Below are positions 14,326 to 22,803 of a DNA stretch of 27,570 nt, one piece after another. The notes beneath the pieces were generated by a model. It worked only from the letters and a program-made list of their open reading frames with translations, was not told the DNA's origin and made no database searches. Origin of the DNA: Nanobdellota archaeon (GTDB taxonomy: Archaea > Nanobdellota > Nanobdellia > Pacearchaeales > GW2011-AR1); contig JADFNI010000007.1 in the NCBI GenBank assembly GCA_022563455.1, positions 1-27,570 on the forward strand, in the 5' to 3' direction. The number at the start of each line of letters is the position of its first letter. Position 1 is the first letter of the stretch. Both the position numbers and the translations under genes were made by a program.

Positions 14326-16413
14326 ACCTTAAGAGCCTCATAGTTAGGCCCGCCGTTTGATGGGCTTTCCACTCCTTGAAAGGAGCTTTTAGACACCACC
14401 ACTGGGCAGACTTCACCAGGCATACGCGTCCTTTCGGAATAGCGCCTGGCTACGTTTTTGGTAAACAGTCGTGCCGTCCTTGTTACTGCGATCTACCTCC
14501 CCCCACAATGAATCATGGAAAGATATAGACATCCCTTCTACCGAAGATACGGGACTATTTATGCCGAATTCCCTTAACTTGTTTAAACCTTCACGTCTTG
14601 GCCTTCTAAGCCTGGGTACCAGTGCCAGTTCTTGGTACTGCTCGCTATATTCTATTTCTAAAACTTTTCACTGACTCTTGGACTCAGCGGATTCAGAACT
14701 ATTTGTAAACTTCTCTTGATTACCATCCATAAACTTCTAGTTTCTTACACCTTTCAGTGCTCCACCTATCCGAAAGCGATTAAAGAACTTAACAAATATA
14801 GAAAGTACAGGAATATTAACCTGTTATCCGTCGTCATATTCAGTTAAGGTATGACTTAGGTGCAGACTAACCCTCAGCTAATTGATAGTGCTGAGGAAAC
14901 CGTACCCTTTCGACGTCTTCCGGTTCTCAGGAAGATCAGATCCTACTCTTACCAGGATTCGCATTACTAATCGCTCCACCATCTCTTACGAGAAAACTTC
15001 TACGCAATTAGTACGCCTGCTTACCATAACGTCCAGCTGGACGTATCCGAAGTATCGGTAATAACTTTGAGCCCCGTCCATTTTCGGGGCCACGATTCTC
15101 AATGGGTGAGCTGTTACGCTTTCTTTAAATGATGGCGGCTTCTAGACCTACATCCCCACTGTCTCAGAATTGTGACTCCCTTCGTTACACTTAAGTTATA
15201 TTTTGGGACCTTAACTTCGGGCTCCCTTGTTCGGGTTTCGTAACAGTATCTTACATACCGTCGCTGTTTCTAGTATTACGCAGTTTACAGGTTCTGAGTT
15301 AGAAAAATTTCCGTAGTTATTAAACTCTGCAAAATTTATCTGTACTTTACCCCGTAAACAAACTGTACTAAACTATACCTAGGCATATTTCAGCAGGAAC
15401 CAGCTATCGCCAGATTAGAATGGCTTTTCACCCCTATTCCCAAGTCATCCGAGTGCATGCACGCAACAACGGTTCGGCCCTCCATTTCTCTTTCAAAAAA
15501 CTTCAGCCTGCTCAGGAATAGATCATCTGGCTTCAGGTCTTACTCCCGTGACTATCGCACTTTCATACTTGCTTTCGCTTCGGCTTCATTTATTAACCTC
15601 GCCACAAAAATAAACTCCCTGGCCCGTTCTTCAAAACGTACGTTACAACCCCTTAAGGCCGTAACCAATTTGTAACTATTAGATTTCAAGTCTTTTAACT
15701 CTCTTGTGAGAGTACTTTTCAGCTTTCCCTCGCGGTACTCGTTCGCTATCGGACTTAAATTACTATTTAGGGTTGGCAGTTAATTCTGCCGTATTCAAAC
15801 GCCTAATCCAAGGCGCCCTACTCTTTTATTGCCTCACATATTCTCTTCACTTACGGGTCTATCACCCTCTAAGGAGCTTCTTTCCAGAAGACTTCAGTTC
15901 AAGAACTTAGTGATTACGCAACACCACATCTCTTACTGACTTTCGCCAGAGATTCAGTTTGCCCTATTTCCTTTTCGCTCGCTGCTAGTAAGGAAATCAT
16001 TATTATTTTCTTTTCCTGCCGGTACTAAGATGTTTCAATTCCCGGCGTCGCTCTATTTCTCAATATAAACACGTTTCGCATTCGGAGATCTTTGGGTCAA
16101 AGGTTGCATGCACCTCACCAAAGCATATCGCAGCTTGCCACGTCCTTCATCAAAATTTAAGCCAAGCTATCCCTCTAATAGTTTCTGAGTTAATCTTTTC
16201 TTCCTTCACTTTAAACATTATTTACCTCTGCTAATTTACATTAGCAAAGATGTCTGTTAGTGATTTTCTTATACTGTTCTCATTGAATATAAACCCCGTC
16301 GCCGAGGTATTCTCAAACTCCGCAAAAAAGCTAAGCTTAGTCGCTTCATCGTCGGGTTTTATTTAGAAGCGTCTCCTTCGCTTCTTCATTCCCAAAATTG
16401 GGGTGAATATGAT

Positions 16414-16686
16414 TTATGATAATTTTAATGTCTCTGAAACTCTACCACCCTCATCAATTAGGTAAAGAGATCCTTCTTGAATTCTTAATCTACTTCCTGA
16501 ATCATAATGTCTCATTGCAATTTCATATGTTTTTTTAGGCATTTCATAAGCTACTATTCCTGGAAAATGTTGTTCCATAGGTCCTACATCTTCTGAAATA
16601 TCTGAAAGGTTTTCTTCAAATAATGATCTAACTAAGCCATCCTCCCCAGTTACCCATGCTACATATACTATATTTTCTTCTGACAT
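16414..16686 (-). CDS. Hypothetical 90-aa protein encoded in the rRNA spacer
   Basis: Lies between tRNA-Ala and 23S in the rRNA operon and on the same strand. GGGGAGGAG about ten bases upstream of ATG 16686 is a strong ribosome binding site and decides the start (a TTG seven codons earlier overlaps that site). The protein MSEENIVYVAWVTGEDGLVR continues with FPGIVAYEMPKKTYEIAMRH and a C-terminal beta segment (SRLRIQEGSLYLIDEGGRVS). It is soluble and acidic. Not recognised. Downstream, GAAGCG-TCTCCTT-CGCTTC and CCCAA/TTGGG hairpins (about 16367-16403) could end its message before the 23S leader. Protein genes in this spacer are unusual. Confidence 0.65.
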   Translation of the reverse strand: MSEENIVYVAWVTGEDGLVRSLFEENLSDISEDVGPMEQHFPGIVAYEMPKKTYEIAMRHYDSGSRLRIQEGSLYLIDEGGRVSETLKLS

Positions 16687-16842
16687 TTCTAATTTTCTCC
16701 TCCCCAAAAAAACTTGGGAAGCTATTCGTCCTTGCGGACAATGGACCCGCCTCTCGAAAATCGCATCTCACAAAACCATTAATGGTTTTATTTTGTTCGA
16801 AGCAATTTCCTCGGAATCGAATTTCGATTAGCTCTGATCCTA

Positions 16843-16913
16843 TGGACCCACCGCGAATCGAACGCGGGTATCCTCGGTGCAAGCGAGGTATTCTACCACT
16901 AGACTATGGGCCC
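16843..16913 (-). tRNA. tRNA-Ala (TGC) in the 16S-23S spacer
   Basis: Acceptor GGGCCCA pairs with TGGGTCC and includes the G3:U70 wobble that specifies alanine. Anticodon stem CCTCG/CGAGG encloses CTTGCAC (anticodon TGC); T arm CCGCG-TTCGATT-CGCGG. The D stem is weak (TCT/AGA). Discriminator A, no encoded CCA. This is the usual archaeal spacer tRNA. Confidence 0.97.
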
Positions 16914-17023
16914 ATGTTTGTTGAGGCCCGTTGTCTTTGAAGAGATTTTTAATCTCGTAAGTAGACTATGGGCCCATGTTTGTTGAGGCCCGTTGTCTTT
17001 GAAGAGATTTTTAATCTCGTAAG
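16900..17023. repeat. 62-bp tandem duplication carrying the tRNA-Ala 5' end and its leader
   Basis: 16900-16961 is repeated exactly at 16962-17023. Each unit holds, in transcript order, a leader with a GAGATT-AAA-AATCTC hairpin followed by the first 14 nt of tRNA-Ala. The outer copy therefore has a tRNA start with no body. A further TAGACTA at 17024-17030 supplies 7-bp homology at the junction, suggesting slippage or unequal exchange. Confidence 0.93.
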
Positions 17024-17030
17024 TAGACTA

Positions 17031-17260
17031 TTGAGCCCGTTTTGGCACAAGTCAATCTTGCACCTAAAAAATGATTCATTTAATTTTAATCTAAATAAAA
17101 TTTAGATCATAAATGAAGCTAGATGGCCAATTCATATTTGCTTAATAATTAATTTACATAAATCTATTTTGATAAGATAATTCGCAGACAAAATTAATCG
17201 AAGTGTACGCGAGTACATAAGATTCATTTTGTCAAGAAATATCTATTAAAATAATTTATA
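17031..17260 (-). other. 16S rRNA trailer/spacer with two long inverted repeats
   Basis: No gene. TTCATTTA/TAAATGAA (17075-17082, 17110-17117) encloses ATCTAAAT-AAA-ATTTAGAT (17089-17107), a composite hairpin. GACAAAAT/ATTTTGTC (17187-17194, 17226-17233) encloses TGTAC/GTACA. These are likely rRNA processing structures downstream of the 16S 3' end. Confidence 0.6.
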
Positions 17261-18702
17261 GGAGGTGATCCATCTGCAGGTTCCCCTACAGATACCTTGT
17301 GACGACTTAACCTACCTTGTCTTAAAAAGGTTCTTCTTAAAAAAAGCTTCACCCCTCCACAACTCGGTTGGTTTGACGGGCGGTGTGTGCAAGAGACAGG
17401 GACTTATTCACCGGACAGTGCTAATATCCGATTACTACGAATTCCATCGTCATGAGGGTGGGTTGCAACCCTCAATCTGGACTGAGATACGCTTTAAGGG
17501 ATTAGCTTCTCCTCTCGGAGTCGCATCTCATTGAACGTACCATTGCCGCGCGCGTGTAGCCCAGGGGATTAGGGATGTACTCACCTAACGTAGCCCGCAC
17601 CTTCCTCCTTGTTACCAAGGCAGTCTCGATAAAGTACCCATTTCTGTAGTAATTATCGATACGGGTCTCGCCTGTTACCTGATTTAACAGGTCACTTCAC
17701 AGCACAGGCTGACGTCGGCCATGCATCTCCGCTCAGCGTGTCAGGTAAGCCCTTCAGACTGACCTTCATCCTGCTGTCGCTCCTGGTGAGGTTCACGGTG
17801 TAAAATCTAATTGAACCGCACGCGTCACTCGTTGTATGTCTCCCCGCCAATTCCTTTAAGTTTCGATCTTGCGACTATACTTCCCAGGTAGCTCACTCTT
17901 CGCCTTCGCTTCAGCACCGAATCCTCCCGAAGAGGGCCCGATGTTTAGTGAGCAGTGTTTACTGCCAGGACTACACGGGTATCTAATCCGTTTTGCGCCC
18001 CTGGCCTTCATCCCTGACTGTCAGATTCGTCCTCGTAAGCTGCCTTCGCTCATTGTTAGTCCACCGAAGATTAACATATTTTACCATTACCTCCGGCGTA
18101 CTGCTTACGTCTACCGATCTCTAGCCGTACAGTATCGCTTGCAAGCCCCACGCTTGAGACGTGGGATTTCACAAGAGACTTATACGGCAAGCTACGGATG
18201 TTTTAGACCCAATAAAAAGGGATGCGACTTGAACTGCTGGTATTACCGCGGCGGCTGGCACCAGTCTTTCCCAGTCCTTATTCTCCTAAATTTTTACATT
18301 AAGAAAAAGTTTTTCTATACGAAAAACACTTTGGTTCGCATTATCACACTTTCGTGCATTGTAAATGATTCGCGACTGCTGCACTCCGTAGAGCTAGGAA
18401 TAGTGTCTCAGATTCCTTCTCCGGGCAACTCCGCTAAGAGCCCGTAATGATCACTGCCTTGGTAGGCTTTTACCCCACCAACAAGCTAATCATCCGCAGT
18501 CTCATCCTTAGGCGTAATCTTTAAGGGTAAGTTCGTTCCAGAACTTTACCCCTATCCGGCATTAGCCTCAGTTTCCCGAGGGTATTCCAGACCTAAGGGC
18601 AGATTAACTACGTGTTACTGAGCAGTTCGCCCTCTTCCGAGAGACTTGCATGTCTAAGCCCAAACCAAATAGCCGCATCCTCCAGCAGGATAAACTGGAA
18701 TT
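17261..18702 (-). rRNA. 16S rRNA (archaeal, Pacearchaeota-like)
   Basis: Small-subunit rRNA. The 5' end reads TTCCAGTTTATCCTGCTGGA (18701-18682), the form I associate with Pacearchaeota/Woesearchaeota. Landmarks are GTGCCAGCCGCCGCGGTAAT (about 18243-18262), ATTAGATACCCGTGTAGTCC (about 17969-17988), AAACTTAAAGGAATTGGCGG (about 17845-17865), TGCACACACCGCCCGTC, and the 3' end GGATCACCTCC at 17261, giving the anti-Shine-Dalgarno CCTCC that matches the GGAGG sites in this window. About 1.44 kb; no intron seen. Long frames antisense to it are not genes. Confidence 0.97.
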
Positions 18703-19020
18703 TAACAATTTAAGAACTTCTTTCAATTTAAAAAAAGAAAGAGTCTAATCCTATTTTGCTTTCAAAAGATAAAGGTTAAACCTTTTGAAATTTGCTGCTA
18801 ACTTATAATAATTAACAATTAATATCTTCTCGAATAATCACACGATTATTCTCTTAATATTAAAAAGATCGTCTCCATACTATAAGACATAACTAGAATT
18901 GACCATCATCAGAAGCGACTAAGTTGTGTTCGCTCCCTCATTCTAGCTTCAAAAATATCAATTGAAGCTTTGGATATTATCTCCAAAGTTTTCATTTTCT
19001 ATAATTATGGATAAGTTTTG
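18703..19020 (-). other. rRNA operon leader with inverted repeats
   Basis: About 300 nt without a gene. TTTCAAAAG/CTTTTGAAA (18760-18768, 18782-18790) and GAATAATC-ACAC-GATTATTC (18832-18851) are perfect hairpins, likely parts of the 16S leader processing domain. An 18-nt string AAAAAGAAAGAGTCTAAT (18732-18749, plus strand) recurs before yjbQ (8779-8796). Confidence 0.55.
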
Positions 19021-19032
19021 CTTTATAAAGCT
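19019..19032 (-). promoter_or_regulatory. Probable rRNA operon TATA box
   Basis: CTTTATAAAG at 19021-19030 is the best box A in the region and lies just past the end of the 65-aa membrane protein gene (stop at 19046). A start about 25 bp downstream (near 19000) would give a roughly 300-nt leader before 16S. The box is palindromic, so orientation comes from context. Confidence 0.55.
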
Positions 19033-19045
19033 GTCGATGAGAACA

Positions 19046-19243
19046 CTACTTACCTTTCATCTTCTCGATGGTCCGAGCATCAACATATAACATGAAAGAA
19101 ATAAAAAGAAAAGTAAGGCCAACAGTAAGCATAACATAACTCTTCACAATTCCCCCAAGGCTAAAAATCTGACCAGTAAAATCAAAAGATCCCAAAAAAA
19201 GTAAAATCCCTACAACCTCAAAGAAAATAAACTCTTTTGCCAT
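19046..19243 (-). CDS. Small membrane protein, 65 aa, two TM segments
   Basis: Hydrophobic protein with two predicted membrane helices (about residues 6-20, FFEVVGILLFLGSFD, and 34-53, KSYVMLTVGLTFLFISFMLY) joined by a short FTGQIFSLGGIV loop, ending in a basic tail (DARTIEKMKGK). I do not recognise the family. The ATG at 19243 follows GAGGAGATGG, a good Shine-Dalgarno, which supports the start. It is the last gene before the rRNA promoter on the same strand. Confidence 0.65.
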   Translation of the reverse strand: MAKEFIFFEVVGILLFLGSFDFTGQIFSLGGIVKSYVMLTVGLTFLFISFMLYVDARTIEKMKGK

Positions 19244-19457
19244 CTCCTCAAATAATCAAAACCCATTAATAAACTTTTCAAAAATAATTATAAAATAATT
19301 AAATCAAACTTCAAACATCTGGTTAAAAAACCATATAAAAAATTGTTTTTGATTTAATCCTTTTTTTCAGAAATTATAGCCTAAGCATCAGTCGCAGTTT
19401 TTGGACAACCTTTTTTTACAGCGTATAGCTAAATTATAAACTCAACTAGAAGCTAAG

Positions 19458-20018
19458 CTAAAATCCTCCAAATAGAATATAGATAACTATTGTGATAATT
19501 CCTATATAGATTATTATAGGGGTTAAATAAGAAGTAGCAGCCTTCATATTTGAGATTTTGTGAACTTTTGACAACCCGATTGTCGCAAAGTAAACTGAAT
19601 ACATCCATCCAAGAAAACCAACAACAGGAATTAGTCCAAACAACATTCCGAGAATTAGACTATAAGTTACTACATTAAATGTTTTATAATAATCTCCAGA
19701 TCCCTCAAATAGTCTCACAACGACATGGACTATTCCAAAATAAATAAATAACAAAGTAACCGGAACAAAAGCAACAAGTACAAAATAAAATGAATTTAGA
19801 CCTAAATATTCCCCCATATTCCCCCAGATTAAAAAGAATAGAATTATCCCTACAAGTAATAATGTCCCTAATGTAATTAGAGTAATCAGAATTTTATTAA
19901 ATCTCTTTTCCTTATCTACTTTGTCAAAGAATAAATGGGGATCAAAAAATACAAGTCTTAACTTCTCTATAAATCCAGATCCATCTCCTCCGATACTCTT
20001 CTCCCTAATTAAATCCAT
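19458..20018 (-). CDS. Yip1-domain-like membrane protein
   Basis: 186 residues with a soluble N-terminus (KLRLVFFDPHLFFDKVDKEK, the FxxPxxFF-type lead-in seen in Yip1-domain proteins) followed by four or five membrane segments: about 44-66, 78-102, 116-140 (YSLILGMLFGLIPVVGFLGW) and 166-184. The GDYYKTFNVVTYSLILGML to IPVVG to YSVYFATIGLSKVHK pattern matches the Yip1/DUF1282-type family, which is membrane-embedded and of unclear function in archaea. ATG 20018 starts MDLIREKSIG. No partner gene is coupled; about 214 bp downstream to the next gene show nothing I can name. Confidence 0.7.
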   Translation of the reverse strand: MDLIREKSIGGDGSGFIEKLRLVFFDPHLFFDKVDKEKRFNKILITLITLGTLLLVGIILFFLIWGNMGEYLGLNSFYFVLVAFVPVTLLFIYFGIVHVVVRLFEGSGDYYKTFNVVTYSLILGMLFGLIPVVGFLGWMYSVYFATIGLSKVHKISNMKAATSYLTPIIIYIGIITIVIYILFGGF

Positions 20019-20059
20019 AAAGGATTTAACAATGTTTAGTTAATAAACTTTTCAATCAA

Positions 20060-20073
20060 TACCTTTATATAGA
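20060..20073 (+). promoter_or_regulatory. TATA box of the three-gene membrane-protein unit
   Basis: CTTTATATAG at 20063-20072 is centred about 26 bp before ATG 20093, giving a leaderless first gene. The sequence is typical for archaeal box A and no other gene start lies nearby on this strand. Confidence 0.55.
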
Positions 20074-20092
20074 ATATTTTATATTAAAAAAT

Positions 20093-20269
20093 ATGAAGGT
20101 AGAAAATATATTTTATACAATAGGTGTATTGTTTATAATTTCTTCAGTAGTTTATTTCACTAATGAGTTCATAGCAGATCTTTCAGATCCTGTTAAATTA
20201 ACTTTGTTAATCGTAGCAATAATAGCCTCAGCCATAATCGCAGAATTATTCAGGAAGGTAAATAAGTAA
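20093..20269 (+). CDS. Small membrane protein, 58 aa, two TM segments
   Basis: ATG 20093 opens 58 codons: MKVENIFYTIGVLFIISSVV then YFTNEFIADLSDPVKLTLLI, and VAIIASAIIAELFRKVNK. Two hydrophobic helices (about 6-23, 37-53) and a basic C-terminus. The TAA stop overlaps the ATG of the next gene by one base, and a TATA box lies 26 bp upstream, so it heads an operon. Family unknown. Confidence 0.7.
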   Translation: MKVENIFYTIGVLFIISSVVYFTNEFIADLSDPVKLTLLIVAIIASAIIAELFRKVNK

Positions 20270-20526
20270 TGGGATTTTATCCAATAATTGGGGGAGCACT
20301 TTTCTGGATTTCTTTAATAGTTGCAGTAATATTATATCTTAATTACAGAAAGATTTATCCATTGTTCTACATGATATCTATAGCACTCTATGTTTTCACA
20401 GCAGGCTTTGCTATTGATGTATTTCAAATAGGAAGATTTGGAATAATGGCAATATTAGTGATCTCAGCGGTTTTATTCATGATAATGGGATATTACTTCT
20501 CAAAAATAGGCAACATAGCTAAATGA
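20269..20526 (+). CDS. Small membrane protein, 85 aa, three TM segments
   Basis: Three hydrophobic helices at about residues 3-22 (FYPIIGGALFWISLIVAVIL), 32-50 (YPLFYMISIALYVFTAGFAI) and 59-78 (GIMAILVISAVLFMIMGYYF). It overlaps its upstream neighbour by one base and its downstream neighbour by four (ATGA), so translation is coupled. No family is recognised; it may form a complex with the flanking products. Confidence 0.75.
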   Translation: MGFYPIIGGALFWISLIVAVILYLNYRKIYPLFYMISIALYVFTAGFAIDVFQIGRFGIMAILVISAVLFMIMGYYFSKIGNIAK

Positions 20527-21110
20527 AAACAATATTCTATATTATCAGTTTAGTAACTCTCCTCATTCTTGGAGCACTTCTAATCTTCCTTGATACAAAA
20601 AGTCTTAATGAAGATCTATCTTTAGTAAGTTTCGTAAACTTTGATAATATAGCTCATGTTGCAGACTCCTCAGATCCACCTTATTTACAATCTGCAGAGG
20701 TAAAAATAGGAGATTTAGTCCTAAAAAATACAGGGTATTTCGAGAAAAAATATACCCTCAACGAAATGGTGGGATGTATCACTCTAAAAAACAACCAAGA
20801 CAACTCTATTCAATTCTATGTTGGACCAAAGAATGGAAATCAAAAGTCATATTCTTCTCGGAGGGATGAAACCCAATATACAATCTCTGCAGGAGAAACA
20901 AAGAAAGTAGAGATTTATGGAGTATATTCAAATAATCCAAGGGTTTTGCTTTCTGATTTTGATGAAGGGAATCTAGGAACAATAAAAATATTTGAGATTC
21001 CTAATCCCGAATCAAACCCCTTCATAGATGGTAGATCAAGCTATTCTGAAAGAAAGTGCAATTATTTATTAAATAATGATGAACCAATAAAAGAAATCAC
21101 AATAATTTAA
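20523..21110 (+). CDS. Exported hypothetical protein, third gene of coupled unit
   Basis: 195 residues. Residues about 3-23 (TIFYIISLVTLLILGALLIF) are a signal anchor; the rest is outside and beta-rich (SAEVKIGDLVLKNTGYFEKK, AGETKKVEIYGVYS, LGTIKIFEIP), resembling an Ig-like or DUF-type extracytoplasmic domain. The two cysteines (VGCITLK and RKCNYLL) could pair. It is the last gene of the overlapping trio and converges with uS2 (gap 36 bp). Function unknown. Confidence 0.7.
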   Translation: MKTIFYIISLVTLLILGALLIFLDTKSLNEDLSLVSFVNFDNIAHVADSSDPPYLQSAEVKIGDLVLKNTGYFEKKYTLNEMVGCITLKNNQDNSIQFYVGPKNGNQKSYSSRRDETQYTISAGETKKVEIYGVYSNNPRVLLSDFDEGNLGTIKIFEIPNPESNPFIDGRSSYSERKCNYLLNNDEPIKEITII

Positions 21111-21146
21111 AATCTTTTTGCTAAACTTTTTCAAAAGTTTATTTCC

Positions 21147-22115
21147 CTAAACCCCTTCGCTAACCTCTTCTCCAACATGGACAACCTCACCTTCCTCAAC
21201 ATCCATTTTCTCCTTAGCTTCTATATCCGCCTGTTCAGCTAGAGCTTTCATCCGGTCCTCAATTGCACCTTCTCCAGACTTAATATCTTGTTCTTTTTTC
21301 TCCCTTGCAATTCTTTTCTTCTTTGGCTCTTCCAATATAAGTTCTTCACCAACAAATTCTTCCAAGCTCGGAAGCGGTTTATCAATATTATGAGCCTTCA
21401 TATATTCTCTAGCCATCAACCAAAAAAATAACCCAAGAGATTTATTAGATTTATTATTCCCAATAATGACGACGTCAATGTCGGCAGTATGATTATTAGT
21501 GTCACAAATTCCAACAACAGGAATTCTAATGTTTTTAGCATCAGCTAGTGCATTTTTATCCAACCACGGGTCACTAATCAAAATCATTTTTGTTTCAATA
21601 AAATTATCGAGCACAGTATTAGTCAAAACTCCTGCAGGATATTTTTTTGTATAAAGTCTAACCCCAGTAAGCTCACTAAACATTTTAGCAGCTCTCCATC
21701 CAGCTTCTCTTTTGCAAATTAAAGTCCAGTCTTCAGGCTTATATTGTTTAATAAATTCAATTCCTTCAGCAAGCTTTTTATCAACAAGAAGAGTATTCAA
21801 AATCGCAAGACCGTCAAGTCTTCTCCTATAAACATATTTTCTCATAGAAGGAGTAATAACTTTTGTTCCTAAGTAAGAGGCAGTCTTAATATAATCCTCA
21901 AGTGGGGTCAAAATTGTCTGATCTTCTTTTTTCGACTTATCGAATGCCAAAACCTTTGGCTTATTTTCTTTTTTATCAGCTTTTGCCCCTTCTTGGTTTA
22001 GAATATTATTTCCAACCTCTTTGCCCTCATCAGAGGGTACACCTGTTGGTGCCCTAGGTACTTCTTCAGATACAACAGCGCTTTCAACATTAATAACGTC
22101 TTGTTCGTTTGCCAT
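21147..22115 (-). CDS. rpsB: Ribosomal protein uS2 with N- and C-terminal extensions
   Basis: Small-subunit protein uS2. The core (about residues 70-250) shows the archaeal pattern: IKTASYLGTKVITPSMRKYV, RRRLDGLAILNTLLVDKKLA, RAAKMFSELTGVRLYTKKYP, the PAGVLTN segment, ETKMILISDPWLDKNALADA and IPVVGICDTNNHTADIDVVI, followed by GNNKSNKSLGLFFWLMAREY. About 70 residues of low-complexity, charged sequence precede it and about 70 acidic/basic residues follow, making 322 residues against about 200-230 for typical archaeal uS2. The tails look disordered. In most archaea it follows eno; here three other genes separate them. Confidence 0.93.
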   Translation of the reverse strand: MANEQDVINVESAVVSEEVPRAPTGVPSDEGKEVGNNILNQEGAKADKKENKPKVLAFDKSKKEDQTILTPLEDYIKTASYLGTKVITPSMRKYVYRRRLDGLAILNTLLVDKKLAEGIEFIKQYKPEDWTLICKREAGWRAAKMFSELTGVRLYTKKYPAGVLTNTVLDNFIETKMILISDPWLDKNALADAKNIRIPVVGICDTNNHTADIDVVIIGNNKSNKSLGLFFWLMAREYMKAHNIDKPLPSLEEFVGEELILEEPKKKRIAREKKEQDIKSGEGAIEDRMKALAEQADIEAKEKMDVEEGEVVHVGEEVSEGV

Positions 22116-22236
22116 ATCTAAATTTATATAAGTCCGCTCAGGAGTCTTAGCTACTACTCAAGTTTCCTCAAGCCCCGCACCTGATGCGTAATATAAATAA
22201 TTTTATTGGGTATTTAAGGCTTTTGGTCACGTCCAA

Positions 22237-22725
22237 TCAAGCCAATCTCTCAAGTGCCCTTTTTATTCCACGATAATTTCCATCCAAATAGCCGTCCCCA
22301 GGAACATAAATTCTCACATAACCTCCTTGGAAAACCTCCCTTAGACTTGCAGCAGAATTCCAATGTAATACAATTGATCTTTTAGATTTAATTTCAGTGT
22401 TGTTGGGATTACATATTCTAAGGGCTATTACTGCCCTTTCTCCATCTAATGAATCTATCCAATTTTGAACAGGTGTTCGTTTTTCATCTCCTATGAACCA
22501 TACACCATCCCTGTAGCCTCCATGTCCATAAAGCATGGCAAATCCTTCAAGCCCAGTTTTTCTAGAAAAAGAATCTATTAGAGATCCATATGTAGTTCTT
22601 CGCCCTATAAATCCAGATTTCATCATAGAACTTACAACTCCTTCTAGAAATTTAAGATCTCCAAAATGGAAATATTCCTCAGGGGTTAGATAGACTCGAT
22701 TTTTTTCAAATTCATGACTCTCCAT
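22237..22725 (-). CDS. Unknown protein with clan CD-like His/Cys pair
   Basis: About 162 residues from ATG 22725. Residues about 60-70 read LEGFAMLYGHGGYRDG and about 98-107 read AVIALRICNPNN. A hydrophobic strand ending in GHG, then about 35 residues later a strand ending in Cys-Asn, is the layout of caspase/gingipain/CHAT (clan CD) cysteine peptidases (His68, Cys105). That is a pattern, not a family match. Between them is VWFIGDEKRTPVQNWIDSLD. I prefer ATG 22725 over the in-frame ATG at 22800 because a TATA-like TTTTATATGG lies about 26 bp upstream and the longer form would overlap the neighbour's promoter. Cytoplasmic; it may be regulated from the divergent promoter region. Confidence 0.55.
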   Translation of the reverse strand: MESHEFEKNRVYLTPEEYFHFGDLKFLEGVVSSMMKSGFIGRRTTYGSLIDSFSRKTGLEGFAMLYGHGGYRDGVWFIGDEKRTPVQNWIDSLDGERAVIALRICNPNNTEIKSKRSIVLHWNSAASLREVFQGGYVRIYVPGDGYLDGNYRGIKRALERLA

Positions 22726-22740
22726 TTTTCTAAAAGTAAA

Positions 22741-22785
22741 AAGCCATATAAAAACCCTAATATAAATAGACATCCTTAAATACTT
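22741..22785. promoter_or_regulatory. Divergent promoter region
   Basis: CCATATAAAA (22744-22753; minus-strand TTTTATATGG) is about 26 bp ahead of ATG 22725, and TTAAATA (22776-22782) is about 25 bp ahead of ATG 22804 on the plus strand. Two opposed leaderless promoters in under 80 bp fit both gene starts chosen here. Confidence 0.5.
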
Positions 22786-22803
22786 CCAAGCCTTATCCAA
22801 AAC

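Larger units (their letters stand above)
12440..16213 (-). rRNA. 23S rRNA, interrupted by a group I intron
   Basis: Large-subunit rRNA in two exons: exon 1 at 16213-14326 and exon 2 at 13369-12440 (about 2.82 kb joined). Landmarks: GAAGGACGTGGCAAGC near the 5' end (about 16125-16150), helix 69 CGGCGGGCCTAACTATGAGG (about 14337-14356), GATAACAGGCTTGTCGCCCC (about 12850-12870), and the sarcin-ricin loop AGTACGAGAGGAAC (12650-12663). Ends are taken from a 7-bp terminal helix TAAAGTG/CACTTTA (16213-16207 with 12446-12440), so they are approximate. Frames seen inside this gene, other than the intron ORF, are not coding. No 5S gene follows. Confidence 0.95.

Noticed and set aside
16720..16842. Second tRNA in the spacer, suggested by TGGACCC at 16742 repeating the tRNA-Ala 3' end
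   Set aside because: No acceptor, D or T arms can be folded around it; only a palindrome AAAACCATTAATGGTTTT is clear.
16628..16940. Frames on both strands across tRNA-Ala and its spacer
   Set aside because: They run through a clear tRNA gene; the real coding frame here is 16414-16686.
12705..18447. Long open frames antisense or parallel to 16S and 23S rRNA (for example 12705-12905, 14471-14674, 15457-15675, 17265-17534, 17869-18447)
   Set aside because: They lie in conserved rRNA sequence and their translations look like no protein; only the intron frame and the spacer frame have protein character and gene signals.
22726..22800. Longer N-terminus (ATG 22800) for the His/Cys protein giving a membrane anchor
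   Set aside because: It would overlap the divergent promoter, and a TATA-like box fits ATG 22725 better; not excluded.
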